A stretch of DNA of 64,000 bases from Dictyobacter kobayashii (GCF_003967555.1 NZ_BIFS01000001.1:682001-746000), one strand, 5' to 3'; shown: positions 28,048-38,083, counted from the stretch's first letter. Program-made: numbers and translations. Notes: generated by a model from the letters alone, not told the origin.

Positions 28048-29519
28048 CTATGAGGCGGGTTTTGTAATGTAGGGCTTGGTCAGATCCCAGTCCGCAAAGA
28101 CATAGTCACTGTCACTTACTTTAATGCCCTTCGCTTGCGCTTGTTTAATTCCATCATCCTGAGCCTTTTGCATGCGTCCCTGCAGATCAGTCAGGGCACT
28201 CTGCAGATCAGAAATCTGACCTGTGTAATAACCAACTGCCAGATCGCCAAAGTCAGGCTTGACACCTTGAACCTGTACATTAGAGGTCAATGGATTACGC
28301 ACCGTCGGGTCAGGAGCCGGCAAGACCAGCTTGGAGGTCGCAACATATTGCCCAAAGGGTTTAAATTTCACCAGGGCAGGATCATTATTCTGCTGGAAGA
28401 TTGAGAGGTCCTCACCCAGGGCAACCCAACGCTTACCAGCTGCAGGGCTATATATCCAATCAAACCAGGCCCAGGACTCATCAGGATGTTTGGTCTTAGA
28501 TGAGATAGCAACAAAGGTACCACCAGGGGTATAAGGGAAGTAACCTTTAGGGGTGGGATCTGGCGACAACAGTGTAGTCAGGGTATAGTCGGTGAAATTG
28601 TGCTGGGTCCACTCTGGCTGATTCCAGACACCTCCAACGGTCATACCAAACTTGCCACGCTCAAAGTAGGCACGGGCTACCTCATCGGTCAGGCTGATCG
28701 AGTTGGGATGGAAGTAGCCTTTCGTCTTCCACTCTTTAAAGAGGGTCAGAAAATCAGAATAATTACGATCCGTGCCAAAAGTATATTTACCAGTACGATA
28801 ATCTATGCCATATGCACCACCAGGGCTACCGGCACCCAGGACAAAAACGTGGATCCACCAGAACAAGAGGTTAAAGGCACTATTGCCAAAACCAAGGCCA
28901 TATGTGCTGCCACCGCTCTTTTTGGTAATTGTCTCAGCGGCATGGGTTACATCATCCCAGGTCTTGGGAACAAACACACTTCCATCAGCGTTGACCAGGC
29001 CGGCATCTTTAAAAACCTTGTTGTTGATATAGAGCTGTAACCAGGGGGCCGTACCGCTGAAAGGTGCTGAATAAAGCTTTCCCTTAAACTCATTACTACC
29101 TTCGTGGAAAGTGCCAGCTGGGAATTTCGCACGCCATGCGCTGTTGGCCCATTTATCGACTGGCAAAAACCAGCCCTGGTCAACCTGGATATTAAGATTC
29201 GGCTTCTGGGGTATCATCGAGACATCTGGCTGGTTACCACTCTTGACCGCCAGTGCATACAGGTTGTCAAATGTACCAGAAGCCTGAGTTGTCTTCTTAA
29301 CTTTAATACTTGGATTTGCCTTCTGGAATAAGGCGATCTCAGCATCTACCCACGGGCCTGGGTGACAAACCAATCCCAGTATTTCAATGTAACGGTAGAC
29401 GAAGAGCTACCTGAAGTGCCACCACAGGCAGCCAATGCGCTTCCTAACGTGGCGGCGCCAGCTGTGGCGGCCGCGGTTTGCAGAAAGCTGCGGCGATTCA
29501 TACGCGCAAAATCACTCAT
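28048..29519 (-). CDS. Sugar ABC transporter substrate-binding lipoprotein 2 (one frame break)
   Basis: The solute-binding protein of operon 2. From ATG 29519 it reads MSDFARMNRRSFLQTAAATA, with twin arginines and a lipobox ending LAAC, so it is a Tat-type lipoprotein. The frame breaks at CC 29357-29358; three C restores KYWDWFVTQGPWVDAEIALF and joins the long downstream part. Corrected length is about 490 residues, normal for family 1 binding proteins. AAAGGAG lies upstream. The sugar is unknown. The likely regulator is the divergent GntR/LacI hybrid at 30617. Confidence 0.9.
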
Positions 29520-30330
29520 AACAGAACTTGCTCCTTTGCTCTAAGAAAATAAGAACAGGACAAATATGCCAGACAAACGCTTCTTCTGCAGACAAGTATT
29601 TTCCTGTCAGCACACTCAACTGCATCGAAAAAACACCAGGTTAAGGAATATATATCTATCAGTTATGACCACAGCAGAACCATGATCATAAACGGAACAC
29701 GCGCTCTGTTCTAAAACAGAGATAAGCTATAAGGTCCTAATGATTTCAAGGTGTGCCGAAAAAGGTAAAAAAAGTAAACGATTACCAGGCAACATGCCTG
29801 CAATCTTATTCCGGAAGGTGATAAATGCTAAAATTTCGATTTATTGGCCAAGCGTGTCCTACCACAGGATATAACCGCTGTATCCTTAAGATAAGGACTG
29901 AAGGAGAGATCTATTTCATAGGGAAATAGACAGCTGTCACGATAACAAGAAATACTGCAAGACATGCTTATGCTCCTTAGCACTCAGCTCATCAGCGCCT
30001 CTGCAATGAAAACGCCAATATTTTTCAAGATCCTATACCTGATTATCAGGGGTGATGGTATAGGACTAGAACAGATAAGAGAAAACCATCATGGCTTCGA
30101 GTGTTCTACTTTTATCCAGTAAAAGAAAAATGATTTAACAAAAGGCGCATCCACGCGCTTATTAATCTTTAACTTCTACTTTCCTTGCATTATTTTCCGA
30201 TCAGGCCGATCAAATATATAATTTCATGGTCTGGCGATACTGTGATCGTTCGTTTACCCATAAAATTGAGACGGTTAAAAAAAACAAGAAGATTTGTCTA
30301 CTCTTCTTCAACGACTCATGTCCTAGTACA

Positions 30331-30360
30331 AGTATAAAATAGACATTTATTTATTGTCAA
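30331..30360 (-). promoter_or_regulatory. Leftward promoter upstream of sugar ABC operon 2
   Basis: Read on the minus strand: TTGACA (30360-30355), 18-base spacer, TATACT (30336-30331). The -35 is perfect and the -10 near consensus. Confidence 0.6.
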
Positions 30361-30531
30361 GAGTTTACTACTCAAATCCAGATTATCCTATAAAAATATC
30401 ACTATCTTCTCCAAAGAAACCCAAATACACCTCTAAATACCATAATAAGGTTATATTGCGCGGATAATAGAGAAGATATTGAAGAAGTACTTTTGTATAA
30501 ATGCGAGAAAAGAGAAGCCAGCTAAAAAAGC

Positions 30532-30561
30532 TTGACAAGATTTCAGACTCAAACTTATAAT
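30532..30561 (+). promoter_or_regulatory. Promoter of the GntR/LacI-type regulator
   Basis: TTGACA (30532-30537), 18-base spacer, TATAAT (30556-30561). Both hexamers are perfect. It lies about 55 bases before the regulator start. Confidence 0.75.
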
Positions 30562-30616
30562 TGTTCTAGGACAGCTGTAGCATCAGAAACTCCATCGCTA
30601 TCCAACAGACAAAAGA

Positions 30617-31752
30617 TTGTTGAGAGTGACGTTGAAACCACAACTCAAAGCAGAAACAAAAGTCGAGGTCATCTATAAACTGTTGCGTGACCTGGCTTTT
30701 GCCCAGGGACCTAGCGCAAAATTGCCCACTATCCGCCATTTATGTGATGAACTGGGTACAACACGCGTAACGCTCAGTGAGGCACTCAATAAATTAGAGG
30801 CTGAACAAATCCTATATCGCAAGGAACGCCAGGGGATCTTTGTATCGCCCACGATCTATCACAAATCCATTGGTATTATCTTCGATTCATCCTTACTTGC
30901 AGGGCCCGCAGCTTCACCAATCTGGAGCATGCTATGGATTAGCTTAGAACAAGAAGCATTGCAACGAACTTCCTATCGGGATGAAATCTGTACTTTTCGC
31001 TTTGTCAAACCTCTCAACAATCACATAAATTCACTTCCGCCTGAAATTGTGGAGATGATTGAGGCCAGGAAGTTTCATGGTCTGCTGAGCATTGGTATTA
31101 ATACCCTGCAGGGCAATTCTAATGCTGATATGAGTATCCCTTGCGTTACATTCGCCGCCAATGGCTATTGGAATATCACACTTGATACGAAAGAACTGGG
31201 CGGATGGCGACCTTAGCCCTGGTACAGCAAAATTGCAAGCGCATCGGCATCTGGGCTCCAACCATGCAATATCCTTATCTAGAAGATAATAATCCTGTAC
31301 TGGCAATGCGGCAAGTGCTGGCAGAACGCAAGATACCCTATTATCCAGAATTTACCAGGCAATCCTATATTCCGCCTTCACAAAGGCCTCTAACATTACA
31401 AGAGCAAGGCTATTTGCTGGCGAAAGAGGTGTTTGGTGAATTCAATCCAGTCAAACCAGATGGTATTTTTATTTCGAACGATATGATGACTGATGGGGCG
31501 CTGGTGGCACTGGAAGAATTGGGCGTCAGCATTGGAAAAGATATTCATATCGTTACCCATGCCAATGCTGGATCCCCAATCTTATTTGGACGCACCAAAA
31601 ATATGACTGTTTTTGAGTTTGACCCGGCCTACATAGTCCAGGCCATGTTCTCTCTCTTAGATAAACTCATGCTGGATCCCGCACTTTCTGATACTACGAT
31701 CAGCCTGCGTCCTCAACTACGCCAATATCCCTCCTTCCCAACGACACCCTGA
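30617..31752 (+). CDS. GntR-type HTH with LacI-like sensor domain (one frame break)
   Basis: A transcription regulator of about 378 residues. The N-terminal winged helix is GntR type (KLPTIRHLCDELGTTRVTLS, then EALNKLEAEQ). It is followed by a periplasmic-binding-protein-like sugar sensor, as in AraR-type repressors. The frame breaks at GG 31202-31203; one more G joins DTKELGG to MATLALVQQNCKR. The start is uncertain: TTG 30617, GTG 30626 and TTG 30632 are all in frame with weak ribosome sites. Divergent position makes sugar ABC operon 2 the likely target. Confidence 0.82.
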
Positions 31753-31840
31753 TACTTAAAGAAGGTAGTTTTTCCTACTTTATTTAAAAATGCGAGATCA
31801 CAATTCAGCTGAAATATACATAGCAGCTTTTAATTTGCGT

Positions 31841-33353
31841 TTAGCGTCCGATGCCAGTGATGGCCCGCTGGCCATCGCCTGGAGTCCAGCGCGTGATTAC
31901 TACTTTGCTCTCAGTGAAGAAGCGCACCGCGTCACGTCCCTGGGGATGCAGGTTGCCAAAGAAGGAACGTTTGGCGCCGCTAAATGGGAAATAAGCTACG
32001 GGAGCCGCAACCCCGACGTTGATGCCAATGTTACCCGTCTCAACGCGGTAGCGAAACTCACGGGCAGCAAAGCCACTCTGGGTGAAGATGGAAGCGGCAT
32101 TGCCATATTCATTGGCATTGATCAGCCCGATGGCCTCTTCCAGACTTGCTACCGGCACCAGGCTGATCACCGGACCAAAGATCTCCTCTCGATAGACACT
32201 CATCTCTGGCCGCACACCATCCAGAACGGTGGGTCCCACAAAGTAACCTTGTGGATGGTCAGGGATATGAACCTGGCGACCATCCAGGGCGGCGATGGCC
32301 CCCTCTTCAATCCCCGCGTAATGGCGGCAAAGATGCGGTCGCGCGCGGCAGCCGAGACGACAGGACCAAGTTCTGTACCTTTTGCCAGTCCATCCCGATC
32401 TTCAGACGAGAGGCCGCTTCGACTACACGAGCGCGCACCGCCTCATGGGCACCGCCAACGGTTAAAATGAGCGAGTTCGCCAGGCAGCGCTGGCCAGCGG
32501 CCCCAAAGCAGGAGTTCATAATTGTGCCCAGATACATATCCAGGTCTGCATCTGGCATGACCACAATCGCGTTCTTGGCCCCTCCGGATGCCTGCACCCG
32601 TTTGCCATGCGCAGCCGCTTGAGCATAGACATATTGCGCTGTACGCGTTGAACCAACAAACGAGATGCCTTTGATACGCGGATGCTCCAGCAAGGCATTG
32701 ACGGCCTCTTTGCCACCATTGACCATATTGATCACACCGGCCGGAAAACCGACCTGCTCGATCAACTCAAAGACGCGTTTCTGCACCATCGGGTCCTGTT
32801 CAGATGGCTTGAGAATAAAGGTGTTGCCACAGGCCACCGCATAAGGCCAGAACCAGAATGAGATCATAAATGGGAAGTTGAAGGGCGTAATACCCGCGAA
32901 AACACCTAGTGGTTGATAGATGACCTCTTCATCAATTCCCTGGGCCGCGCCATCCTCCAGACTATAGCCCATCATCAAAGATGGAATGCCACAGGCCGTC
33001 TCGACATTTTCGATGCCACGCTGGATCTCACCACGCGCATCATCCAGTGTCTTACCCATCTCGGTAGTAATCAAGCGGGCCAGTTCTTCGCGATTTTCAT
33101 CTAGCAACTGGCGCAGTTTGAAGAAATAGCGTGCACGCTCCTGGGGTGGTGTAGCGCGCCAGTCTGGAAAAGCAGCGGCGGCGGCCTCGACAGCCTGATC
33201 GATATCCTTCCTGGTCCCTAAAGGAACCAGGGCCAGTACCTCATCGGTGGCCGGATTGTGGATCTCTTGTGTCTCACTGGCTTCGGAGGGAGTCCAGTGT
33301 CCACCAATATAGTTATGCAAAACCTGTGCCTGGGTTGGATGCGAAATAGTCAT
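31841..33353 (-). CDS. mmsA: CoA-acylating (methyl)malonate-semialdehyde dehydrogenase (two frame breaks)
   Basis: An aldehyde dehydrogenase of about 505 residues that oxidises malonate or methylmalonate semialdehyde to acetyl- or propionyl-CoA. The catalytic Cys is in FGAAGQRCLANS. The NAD fold contains ITPFNFPFMI and FVGSTR. Two breaks sit in C runs on the plus strand: C3 at 32394-32396 (restores KIGDGLAKGTELGPVV) and C4 at 32312-32315 (restores ITRGIEEGAIAALDG). AAGGAG precedes ATG 33353. It follows the aminotransferase gene with a 36-base gap; together they suit breakdown of beta-alanine or 3-aminoisobutyrate. Confidence 0.85.
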
Positions 33354-33389
33354 GACTGAAATACTCCTTGCAGCATTGTAAACAAGACA

Positions 33390-34676
33390 TCAGTGGCAGG
33401 CTTCCAGAGCGTGGGCGAGGACCTGCAGGGCATGGGCTAATTGTTCTTGCGTGATCACCAGCGGCGGCTGTAAACGCAAGACATTACCAAACTGGCCACC
33501 GACACCGATCAATACGCCAGATTCTCGGCAAAGTGTGCGTACACGCGCAGCCTCAGCTGCCGCCGGCTCCTTTGTCTGCCGATCTTTTACCAGTTCGAGG
33601 CCTAGCATCAAACCCTGCCCGCGTACATCGCCAATCAATAGAAAACGTTCCTGCAACTCGCCTAAAGCTGGCAAGGCCCATTGACCCAGTTCAGCCGCGT
33701 GCTGAATGATGCCCTCATTTTGCAATACCTCAATATTCGCCAGTGCCGCCGCGCATGAGACAGGATTGCCACCAAAGGTGCTCAGGTGCTCGCCCGGCTG
33801 GAAACTATCAGCAATCGCAGCTGGCGCGATAAACGCTCCCAGCGGAAAACCATCTGCAATCCCTTTAGCCAGCGCCAATATATCCGGCTCAATGCCCTCA
33901 TGATGCTCTATAGCAAACATCTTGCCGGTACGTCCAAAGCCGGTCTGTACCTCGTCCACCAGCAATAAGATACCAGCACGCTCCAAAATCTGTTTGACCC
34001 GTCCCAGGTAGCCCTGCGGCAAAGGGATCAAGCCACCTTCACCCATGACTGGTTCAACCACAAAGGCCGCGACATCTCCACTGGTCTGGGTGCGAATAAC
34101 ATCTTCAACTGCGTTGGCGCAGGCCAGACCACAGGTAGAGGGTTCTAGCTTGAAGGGACAGCGATAACAATATGGAGCCGGAGCAAAAGCGACACCTGAC
34201 ATATAGGGTCCGCCGCGCGTCTTACGCGCCATATTCCCCGTTACGGAGAGGGTAGCATAGGTGCGACCATGAAAGGCCATCTGCAAAGAGATAACCTCAC
34301 GCTTGCCGGTGGCCACCTTCGCCATGCGCAGTGCCCCCTCAATCGCCTCGGCCCCTGAATTACAGAAAAAGGTCTTTTGCAGTGCTCCAGGCGTAATCTT
34401 TGCCAGGGTTTCAGCCAGATCAGCCGTTGTCGGCACATAATAAATATAGCTGGCGGCATGGATCAAACGATCAATCTGGGCCTTGGCAGCCTCAGCCACC
34501 TTTGGATGCACATGGCCAGCATTAACGACAGCGATACCCGCAAAACAATCTAGATAGCTATGTCCATCAGCCCCAAACACCTCGGCGCCAGCCGCATGTT
34601 CTACTACCACTGGCTCTATACTCTTGACAAAGCTTGTATTCACATAGCGCGCATATTTTTCAACCGTATCCATCAT
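33390..34676 (-). CDS. Class III PLP aminotransferase (GABA / beta-alanine type)
   Basis: A 428-residue omega-aminotransferase. The PLP-binding lysine lies in LALAKGIADGFPLGAF. The phosphate-cup motif FFCNSGAEAIEGALRMAK and LLVDEVQTGFGRTGKMFA are canonical. A CYRCPF segment near residue 170 adds a cysteine pair often seen in this subgroup. The reaction moves a terminal amino group to an alpha-keto acid. Position ahead of the semialdehyde dehydrogenase supports beta-alanine, GABA or 3-aminoisobutyrate as donor. The start is ATG 34676 or the adjacent ATG 34673. Confidence 0.88.
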   Translation of the reverse strand: MMDTVEKYARYVNTSFVKSIEPVVVEHAAGAEVFGADGHSYLDCFAGIAVVNAGHVHPKVAEAAKAQIDRLIHAASYIYYVPTTADLAETLAKITPGALQKTFFCNSGAEAIEGALRMAKVATGKREVISLQMAFHGRTYATLSVTGNMARKTRGGPYMSGVAFAPAPYCYRCPFKLEPSTCGLACANAVEDVIRTQTSGDVAAFVVEPVMGEGGLIPLPQGYLGRVKQILERAGILLLVDEVQTGFGRTGKMFAIEHHEGIEPDILALAKGIADGFPLGAFIAPAAIADSFQPGEHLSTFGGNPVSCAAALANIEVLQNEGIIQHAAELGQWALPALGELQERFLLIGDVRGQGLMLGLELVKDRQTKEPAAAEAARVRTLCRESGVLIGVGGQFGNVLRLQPPLVITQEQLAHALQVLAHALEACH

Positions 34677-35037
34677 ACACCTCTAGCGATAGCAACAATG
34701 TTTTGCACAACTACAGTATTCAATTAATGTACCCAGTGACAAAAACCTTTGTCAATGCAAAGCCCTGCATGAACATTTCTTAAAGGCACTTCTGTTCTCG
34801 TTACATAAAATATTCAGGCACATAGTCTACAGTATTGATATCGGTTAGACGACATGTTGGAGTAACACCAATTGGCTAACCATTGTCAGAATGGGAATTT
34901 CTATGTATAACTACAGTGACATGTACCATTTCGATATTCATGATGGAGAAGAAGTGCCATTATAATTAGAATGAATTTCGTCTGACTAAAGATGGGTCGC
35001 TTGTGTATACATATTTACCAGGTGGCTGGAGAAAAAA
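34677..35037. other. Intergenic region with divergent promoters
   Basis: AT-rich sequence between the aminotransferase (leftward) and the membrane protein (rightward). No RNA gene, repeat or convincing ORF was found. No strong promoter pair stood out. Confidence 0.35.
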
Positions 35038-36159
35038 ATGAAGACTCTCTCTACAGATCTTCCGTTAGGGATTACTAAAAAAGCAAAATTTGAAGGCTCA
35101 CGTTTTGATCTGGTCTTTTCGCTATCGACCGCCTGGTTTCTGGCTGGAGCGTGCCTTGATGCCTGGGCACACAGCCACCTGGCTCGGCTTGAGACCTTCT
35201 TTACACCCTGGCATGCGGTCCTCTATTCGGGCTTTCTGGTAACAGCCCTGGTGCTGATTGTAACTATTTGTATCAATCGCAAACGTTGTGATTCGTGGTA
35301 TGAAGCCATTCCTTCAGGCTACGAACTGACCGTACTGGCGGTGGCCGGCTTCGCCATCGGCGGCGTTGGCGACATGCTCTGGCATATCTTTTTTGGCATC
35401 GAGCGCAACATCGACGCAGAACTCAGCCCGACCCATATCTGGCTCATGATGTGTGGCTGTGTCTTTCTGGCCAGCCCCTATCGAGCCCTCTATCATCGCT
35501 ATGGAGGCACCTTACATGGCCTGCAACGCCTGAACCTGGTCCTGTCGCAGATTCTGCTAATGGCGCTGCCAGCAATTATCTCTACGGGCTTCCATCCCCT
35601 GGCCAACTTCTGGCCTACGTATACGCCGACGGGAGACGGAACAGGGCAGATGCTGGCCGTGGTCAGTATTTTGTTCCAGGCTGTAGTTGTGACTGGCTTT
35701 GCGCTCTTTGCGGTGCAGCGCTGGCAGTTGTTCCCTGGCTTTTTTACACTCACCTGGGGCATAACAGCCATTACCATGGCCGTACTCGGTGATAGCGTTT
35801 TGAGTATCGTGATTGCCGCTCTGGGTGGCGTGCTGGCCGATACGGCTTATCATTTTCTGCAGCCAGACCCCGAAAAGCGCCTGACCAACTATCGCCTGTT
35901 CGCCCTGTTTGTTCCAATGTGCTTCTTCCTGGCCTACTTCCTGGTACTACAATTTGCTACCCCCAACGGAGTAATCTGGACAATACACTTATCAGCCGGC
36001 TCAATCGTTGTCAGCGGCTTACTCGGACTACTCCTCACCTACCTGATCAAACCACCCCCATCACAAAATAAAAATCAAGGTTCTCCGTCCTTCCGGGGAA
36101 GGACGGAGAGGGGACCCCGCTTTCACCCTAAAGGACATAGACCCAAAATTAATTTGTGA
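35038..36159 (+). CDS. Unknown multi-pass membrane protein
   Basis: A 373-residue protein with about nine hydrophobic segments, which I do not recognise. Histidines and acidic residues lie in or near helices: DAWAHSHLAR, FTPWHAVLYSG, DMLWHIFFGIERNIDAELS and PTHIW. This could suggest metal or haem contacts, but that is speculation. The last 30 or so residues run through a hairpin (36083-36108) and look artificial. One extra C in the C5 run at 36055-36059 would end the protein as PPPITK with a TAA just before the hairpin, in line with the other base losses. No partner gene is evident. Confidence 0.7.
   Translation: MKTLSTDLPLGITKKAKFEGSRFDLVFSLSTAWFLAGACLDAWAHSHLARLETFFTPWHAVLYSGFLVTALVLIVTICINRKRCDSWYEAIPSGYELTVLAVAGFAIGGVGDMLWHIFFGIERNIDAELSPTHIWLMMCGCVFLASPYRALYHRYGGTLHGLQRLNLVLSQILLMALPAIISTGFHPLANFWPTYTPTGDGTGQMLAVVSILFQAVVVTGFALFAVQRWQLFPGFFTLTWGITAITMAVLGDSVLSIVIAALGGVLADTAYHFLQPDPEKRLTNYRLFALFVPMCFFLAYFLVLQFATPNGVIWTIHLSAGSIVVSGLLGLLLTYLIKPPPSQNKNQGSPSFRGRTERGPRFHPKGHRPKINL
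36083..36108 (+). terminator. Hairpin at the 3' end of the membrane protein gene
   Basis: CTCCGTCCTTCC (36083-36094) with GGAAGGACGGAG (36097-36108), 12 perfect pairs and a 2-base centre, GC-rich. It lies inside the annotated C-terminus, supporting an earlier true stop. Confidence 0.5.
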
Positions 36160-36188
36160 TTTTACTCTTTGTGGAGAAAAAGCCTATT

Positions 36189-36242
36189 GTTATGGTAAGT
36201 TAGAAAAATGCGCCCTTGCGCATTTTTCTAACTTACCATAAC
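36189..36242. repeat. Perfect 25-bp inverted repeat A
   Basis: The arms 36189-36213 and 36218-36242 are fully complementary with a 4-base loop. It lies between convergent genes and has no T run, so it is not a standard terminator. Confidence 0.85.
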
Positions 36243-36289
36243 CGGGCGCGCCAGCGCACGTACGCATGGAAGAAAACAAGAATATTCTT

Positions 36290-36344
36290 ATGAAGGTGAA
36301 ACCGGGCAATGACGATCATCGTCATTGCCCGGTTTCACCTTCAT
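36290..36344. repeat. Perfect 27-bp inverted repeat B, overlapping a stop codon
   Basis: The arms 36290-36316 and 36318-36344 are fully complementary around one central base. The right arm includes the stop codon of the YflT-like gene (36341-36343). Downstream, GGGTGA-AGG-TCACCC (36345-36359) is followed closely by T7, a terminator for the plus strand. Confidence 0.85.
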
Positions 36345-36862
36345 GGGTGAAGGTCACCCTGGTTTTTTTCATTAAGGAGATGGAGAGCATGGGTAACGTC
36401 AGCATCGATCACATTGGGGTCAACCTGCATGGCCTTGACGCCATCTGAGGTAAAAGCGGTGTCGGCCTGAGAACAGTCTTCAATCCTCATAGCAGAACTG
36501 GTCGCAGACGCAAAGGAGAGTTGTGGGTGAGTCGCATAGTCGTAACCACCATGGCTGGCGAGGATGATTTTAGCCTGCTCATAATATATACCGGCCCGCA
36601 CAACCAGCAATGTCTTCGTCGCCTCGTAAGCACGCTCATAATAATGAATCTCGGTCTGCGAGATCCCGATAGACTCCAGGTCCGCCTCTAAAGCTTCAAA
36701 GCTTTCATGACGTCTACTGAGTATATGTAAAAGCTTCCAGTTGTCTGTTTTACGAGTGCACTGAATGTTTTTGCGCGCAATACCACATTGATGCAGTTGA
36801 TGAACTGCATGTTCCGCATGAGCGTAATTGTCAAAAACAGCGATAAGGGGCTTCGATAGCAT
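36341..36862 (-). CDS. General stress protein 17M-like (YflT domain) protein
   Basis: A 173-residue protein. The N-terminal half matches the YflT/GSP17M fold seen in stress proteins: KPLIAVFDNYAHAEHAVHQL, then an alternating helix-strand pattern ending YYERAYEATKTLLVV. The C-terminal half is polar with no recognised domain. The biochemical role of the family is unknown. The start is unsure: GGAGG is 12 bases before ATG 36862, while in-frame ATG 36874 and a GTG lie closer to it. Inverted repeat B overlaps its stop codon. Confidence 0.65.
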   Translation of the reverse strand: MLSKPLIAVFDNYAHAEHAVHQLHQCGIARKNIQCTRKTDNWKLLHILSRRHESFEALEADLESIGISQTEIHYYERAYEATKTLLVVRAGIYYEQAKIILASHGGYDYATHPQLSFASATSSAMRIEDCSQADTAFTSDGVKAMQVDPNVIDADVTHALHLLNEKNQGDLHP

Positions 36863-36964
36863 AGATATCACCATCCTCCTTCTTACGATCAACAGATACA
36901 GTTCTATCTCTGCGAAATACCGATAGCTTCTTTGTTGTCACGAGAAAACAGGAAAAAAAGAGAC

Positions 36965-37009
36965 ACAGCGTTTTGAAAATTGCCTTGAAGGCAATTTTCA
37001 AAACGCTGT
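36965..37009 (-). terminator. Perfect 22-bp inverted repeat C, minus-strand terminator
   Basis: The arms 36965-36986 and 36988-37009 are fully complementary around a single G. On the minus strand it is followed by GTCTCTTTTTTT. It lies downstream of the 37-residue ORF and probably ends that transcript. Confidence 0.75.
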
Positions 37010-37130
37010 ACTCGCGCCTGCGGCACTCGTTTGAAGTTGCTGGTATACCAGGAACGTGGCTCTACCACATCTCCTCTATACATCAGCAACAACTAAGAAA
37101 AAAGCTACCGCATAGGCATTAATTAATAAG

Positions 37131-37244
37131 CTAAGAGGCTTGCTGTTTATCCATGATCCGCTTTAAAACGCCGATCAGAGCGATGGTGCCAAACCAGGCT
37201 CCGGTAATCAGCCATGTTCGTTTCTTAGCATGCCTGTCATTCAT
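37131..37244 (-). CDS. Small single-span membrane peptide (37 residues)
   Basis: A short ORF, ATG 37244 to TAG 37131, with a very strong ribosome site (AAGGAGGAGG) upstream. The peptide begins MNDRHAKKRTW, has one hydrophobic stretch LITGAWFGTIALIGVL, and ends in a basic/polar tail KRIMDKQQAS. This gives a positively charged cytoplasmic N-terminus and one transmembrane helix. It starts 15 bases after the stop of the preceding gene, so both are likely co-transcribed, and repeat C follows. No homologue is known to me and its function is unknown. Confidence 0.65.
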   Translation of the reverse strand: MNDRHAKKRTWLITGAWFGTIALIGVLKRIMDKQQAS

Positions 37245-37258
37245 GGAGGGCCTCCTCC

Positions 37259-38083
37259 TTACGGAGATTGATGTTCCGCTATCGATGGTTCCACAAAACG
37301 ATCCTGCATGAGATTATTATACGCCGACGAGGTCATGTCTTGATAATTAGGGATCACAGTTTCAGCCAATGGTTGAGGATAAGTCTCAGATTGTTGGACG
37401 GGCGAAGTCCGTTGCGCGGATGGATTGGCTGGACGATCTACGGTCTGACGTGCCAGTGTGTTCATTACCAGCATATTGCGCTCGGCCAGAACCTGGTGGG
37501 GTGCAAAAGCATAAAGCGGTCCCTGCATAGCTGCACGTTGTTGCTCAATCTGTGCGGGCAGATGGCCATAAGATGCGCAGGCTTGCTGAACCTGGTGGGA
37601 TAGTTCTTCCGGTGATAGAGAAAAGAGGGCATCCAACATCTGGATCAAGTTGCTCTGACGAGTCAACATGACCTGTCGCCCATAAACCAGGCGTTGTATT
37701 TGTTCTGCCCGGGTCCCTGCTCTGTGAGCCTCCTGAATCTGCCGCGTAATATCTGCAATAGGCAACATGTCCAGCTTACGATAAAGGAAACTGACCACGG
37801 CGGCAACATCTTCGTCTTCCTGCCAGCGCTGCAACAAATTCAGGCAAAACAAGCCATCATATTCTTTCACGGTACGTGAGATACTCAGCAGGCTGGTTTT
37901 ACATTCACTAACCCATAGTGCGTGCAAATAGCGCACGACATCAGCCACTGATAGGGAGTTGAAACGCTGCCTCCCCTGGATATGCTCAACAAAAAGAAAA
38001 CACCGCTCAAACTCGGGCTGTAATTGGTCAAAAGCTGCCAGTTTCTGCACCACCAGATCTGGCAGATCGGTCCGGGCTGCCAT
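37259..38083 (-). CDS. Uncharacterised helical protein
   Basis: A 274-residue protein of unknown function. Residues 1-175 are predicted helical by eye, with heptad-like Leu/Val spacing (VVQKLAAFDQL, VADVVRYLHALW, VVSFLYRKLDML). The last 70 residues are rich in Pro, Gln, Ser and Thr and probably disordered. There is no signal peptide, membrane span or known motif. AAAGGGGG lies before ATG 38083; the frame extends nine codons upstream without a better site. It is followed by the small membrane peptide gene and may work with it. Confidence 0.6.
   Translation of the reverse strand: MAARTDLPDLVVQKLAAFDQLQPEFERCFLFVEHIQGRQRFNSLSVADVVRYLHALWVSECKTSLLSISRTVKEYDGLFCLNLLQRWQEDEDVAAVVSFLYRKLDMLPIADITRQIQEAHRAGTRAEQIQRLVYGRQVMLTRQSNLIQMLDALFSLSPEELSHQVQQACASYGHLPAQIEQQRAAMQGPLYAFAPHQVLAERNMLVMNTLARQTVDRPANPSAQRTSPVQQSETYPQPLAETVIPNYQDMTSSAYNNLMQDRFVEPSIAEHQSP

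Larger units (their letters stand above)
29520..30616. other. 1.1-kb divergent intergenic region with two promoters
   Basis: It contains a leftward promoter (30331-30360) and a rightward one (30532-30561). The leftward promoter lies about 800 bases from the binding-protein start, so the leader would be unusually long. Hairpins inside it include TCCTATACC with GGTATAGGA (30031-30065) and CTCTGTT with AACAGAG near 29710. I found no convincing ORF and no known riboswitch. Confidence 0.5.

Noticed and set aside
36904..37092. 62-codon minus-strand ORF
   Set aside because: It runs through inverted repeat C, has no ribosome site and no family resemblance.
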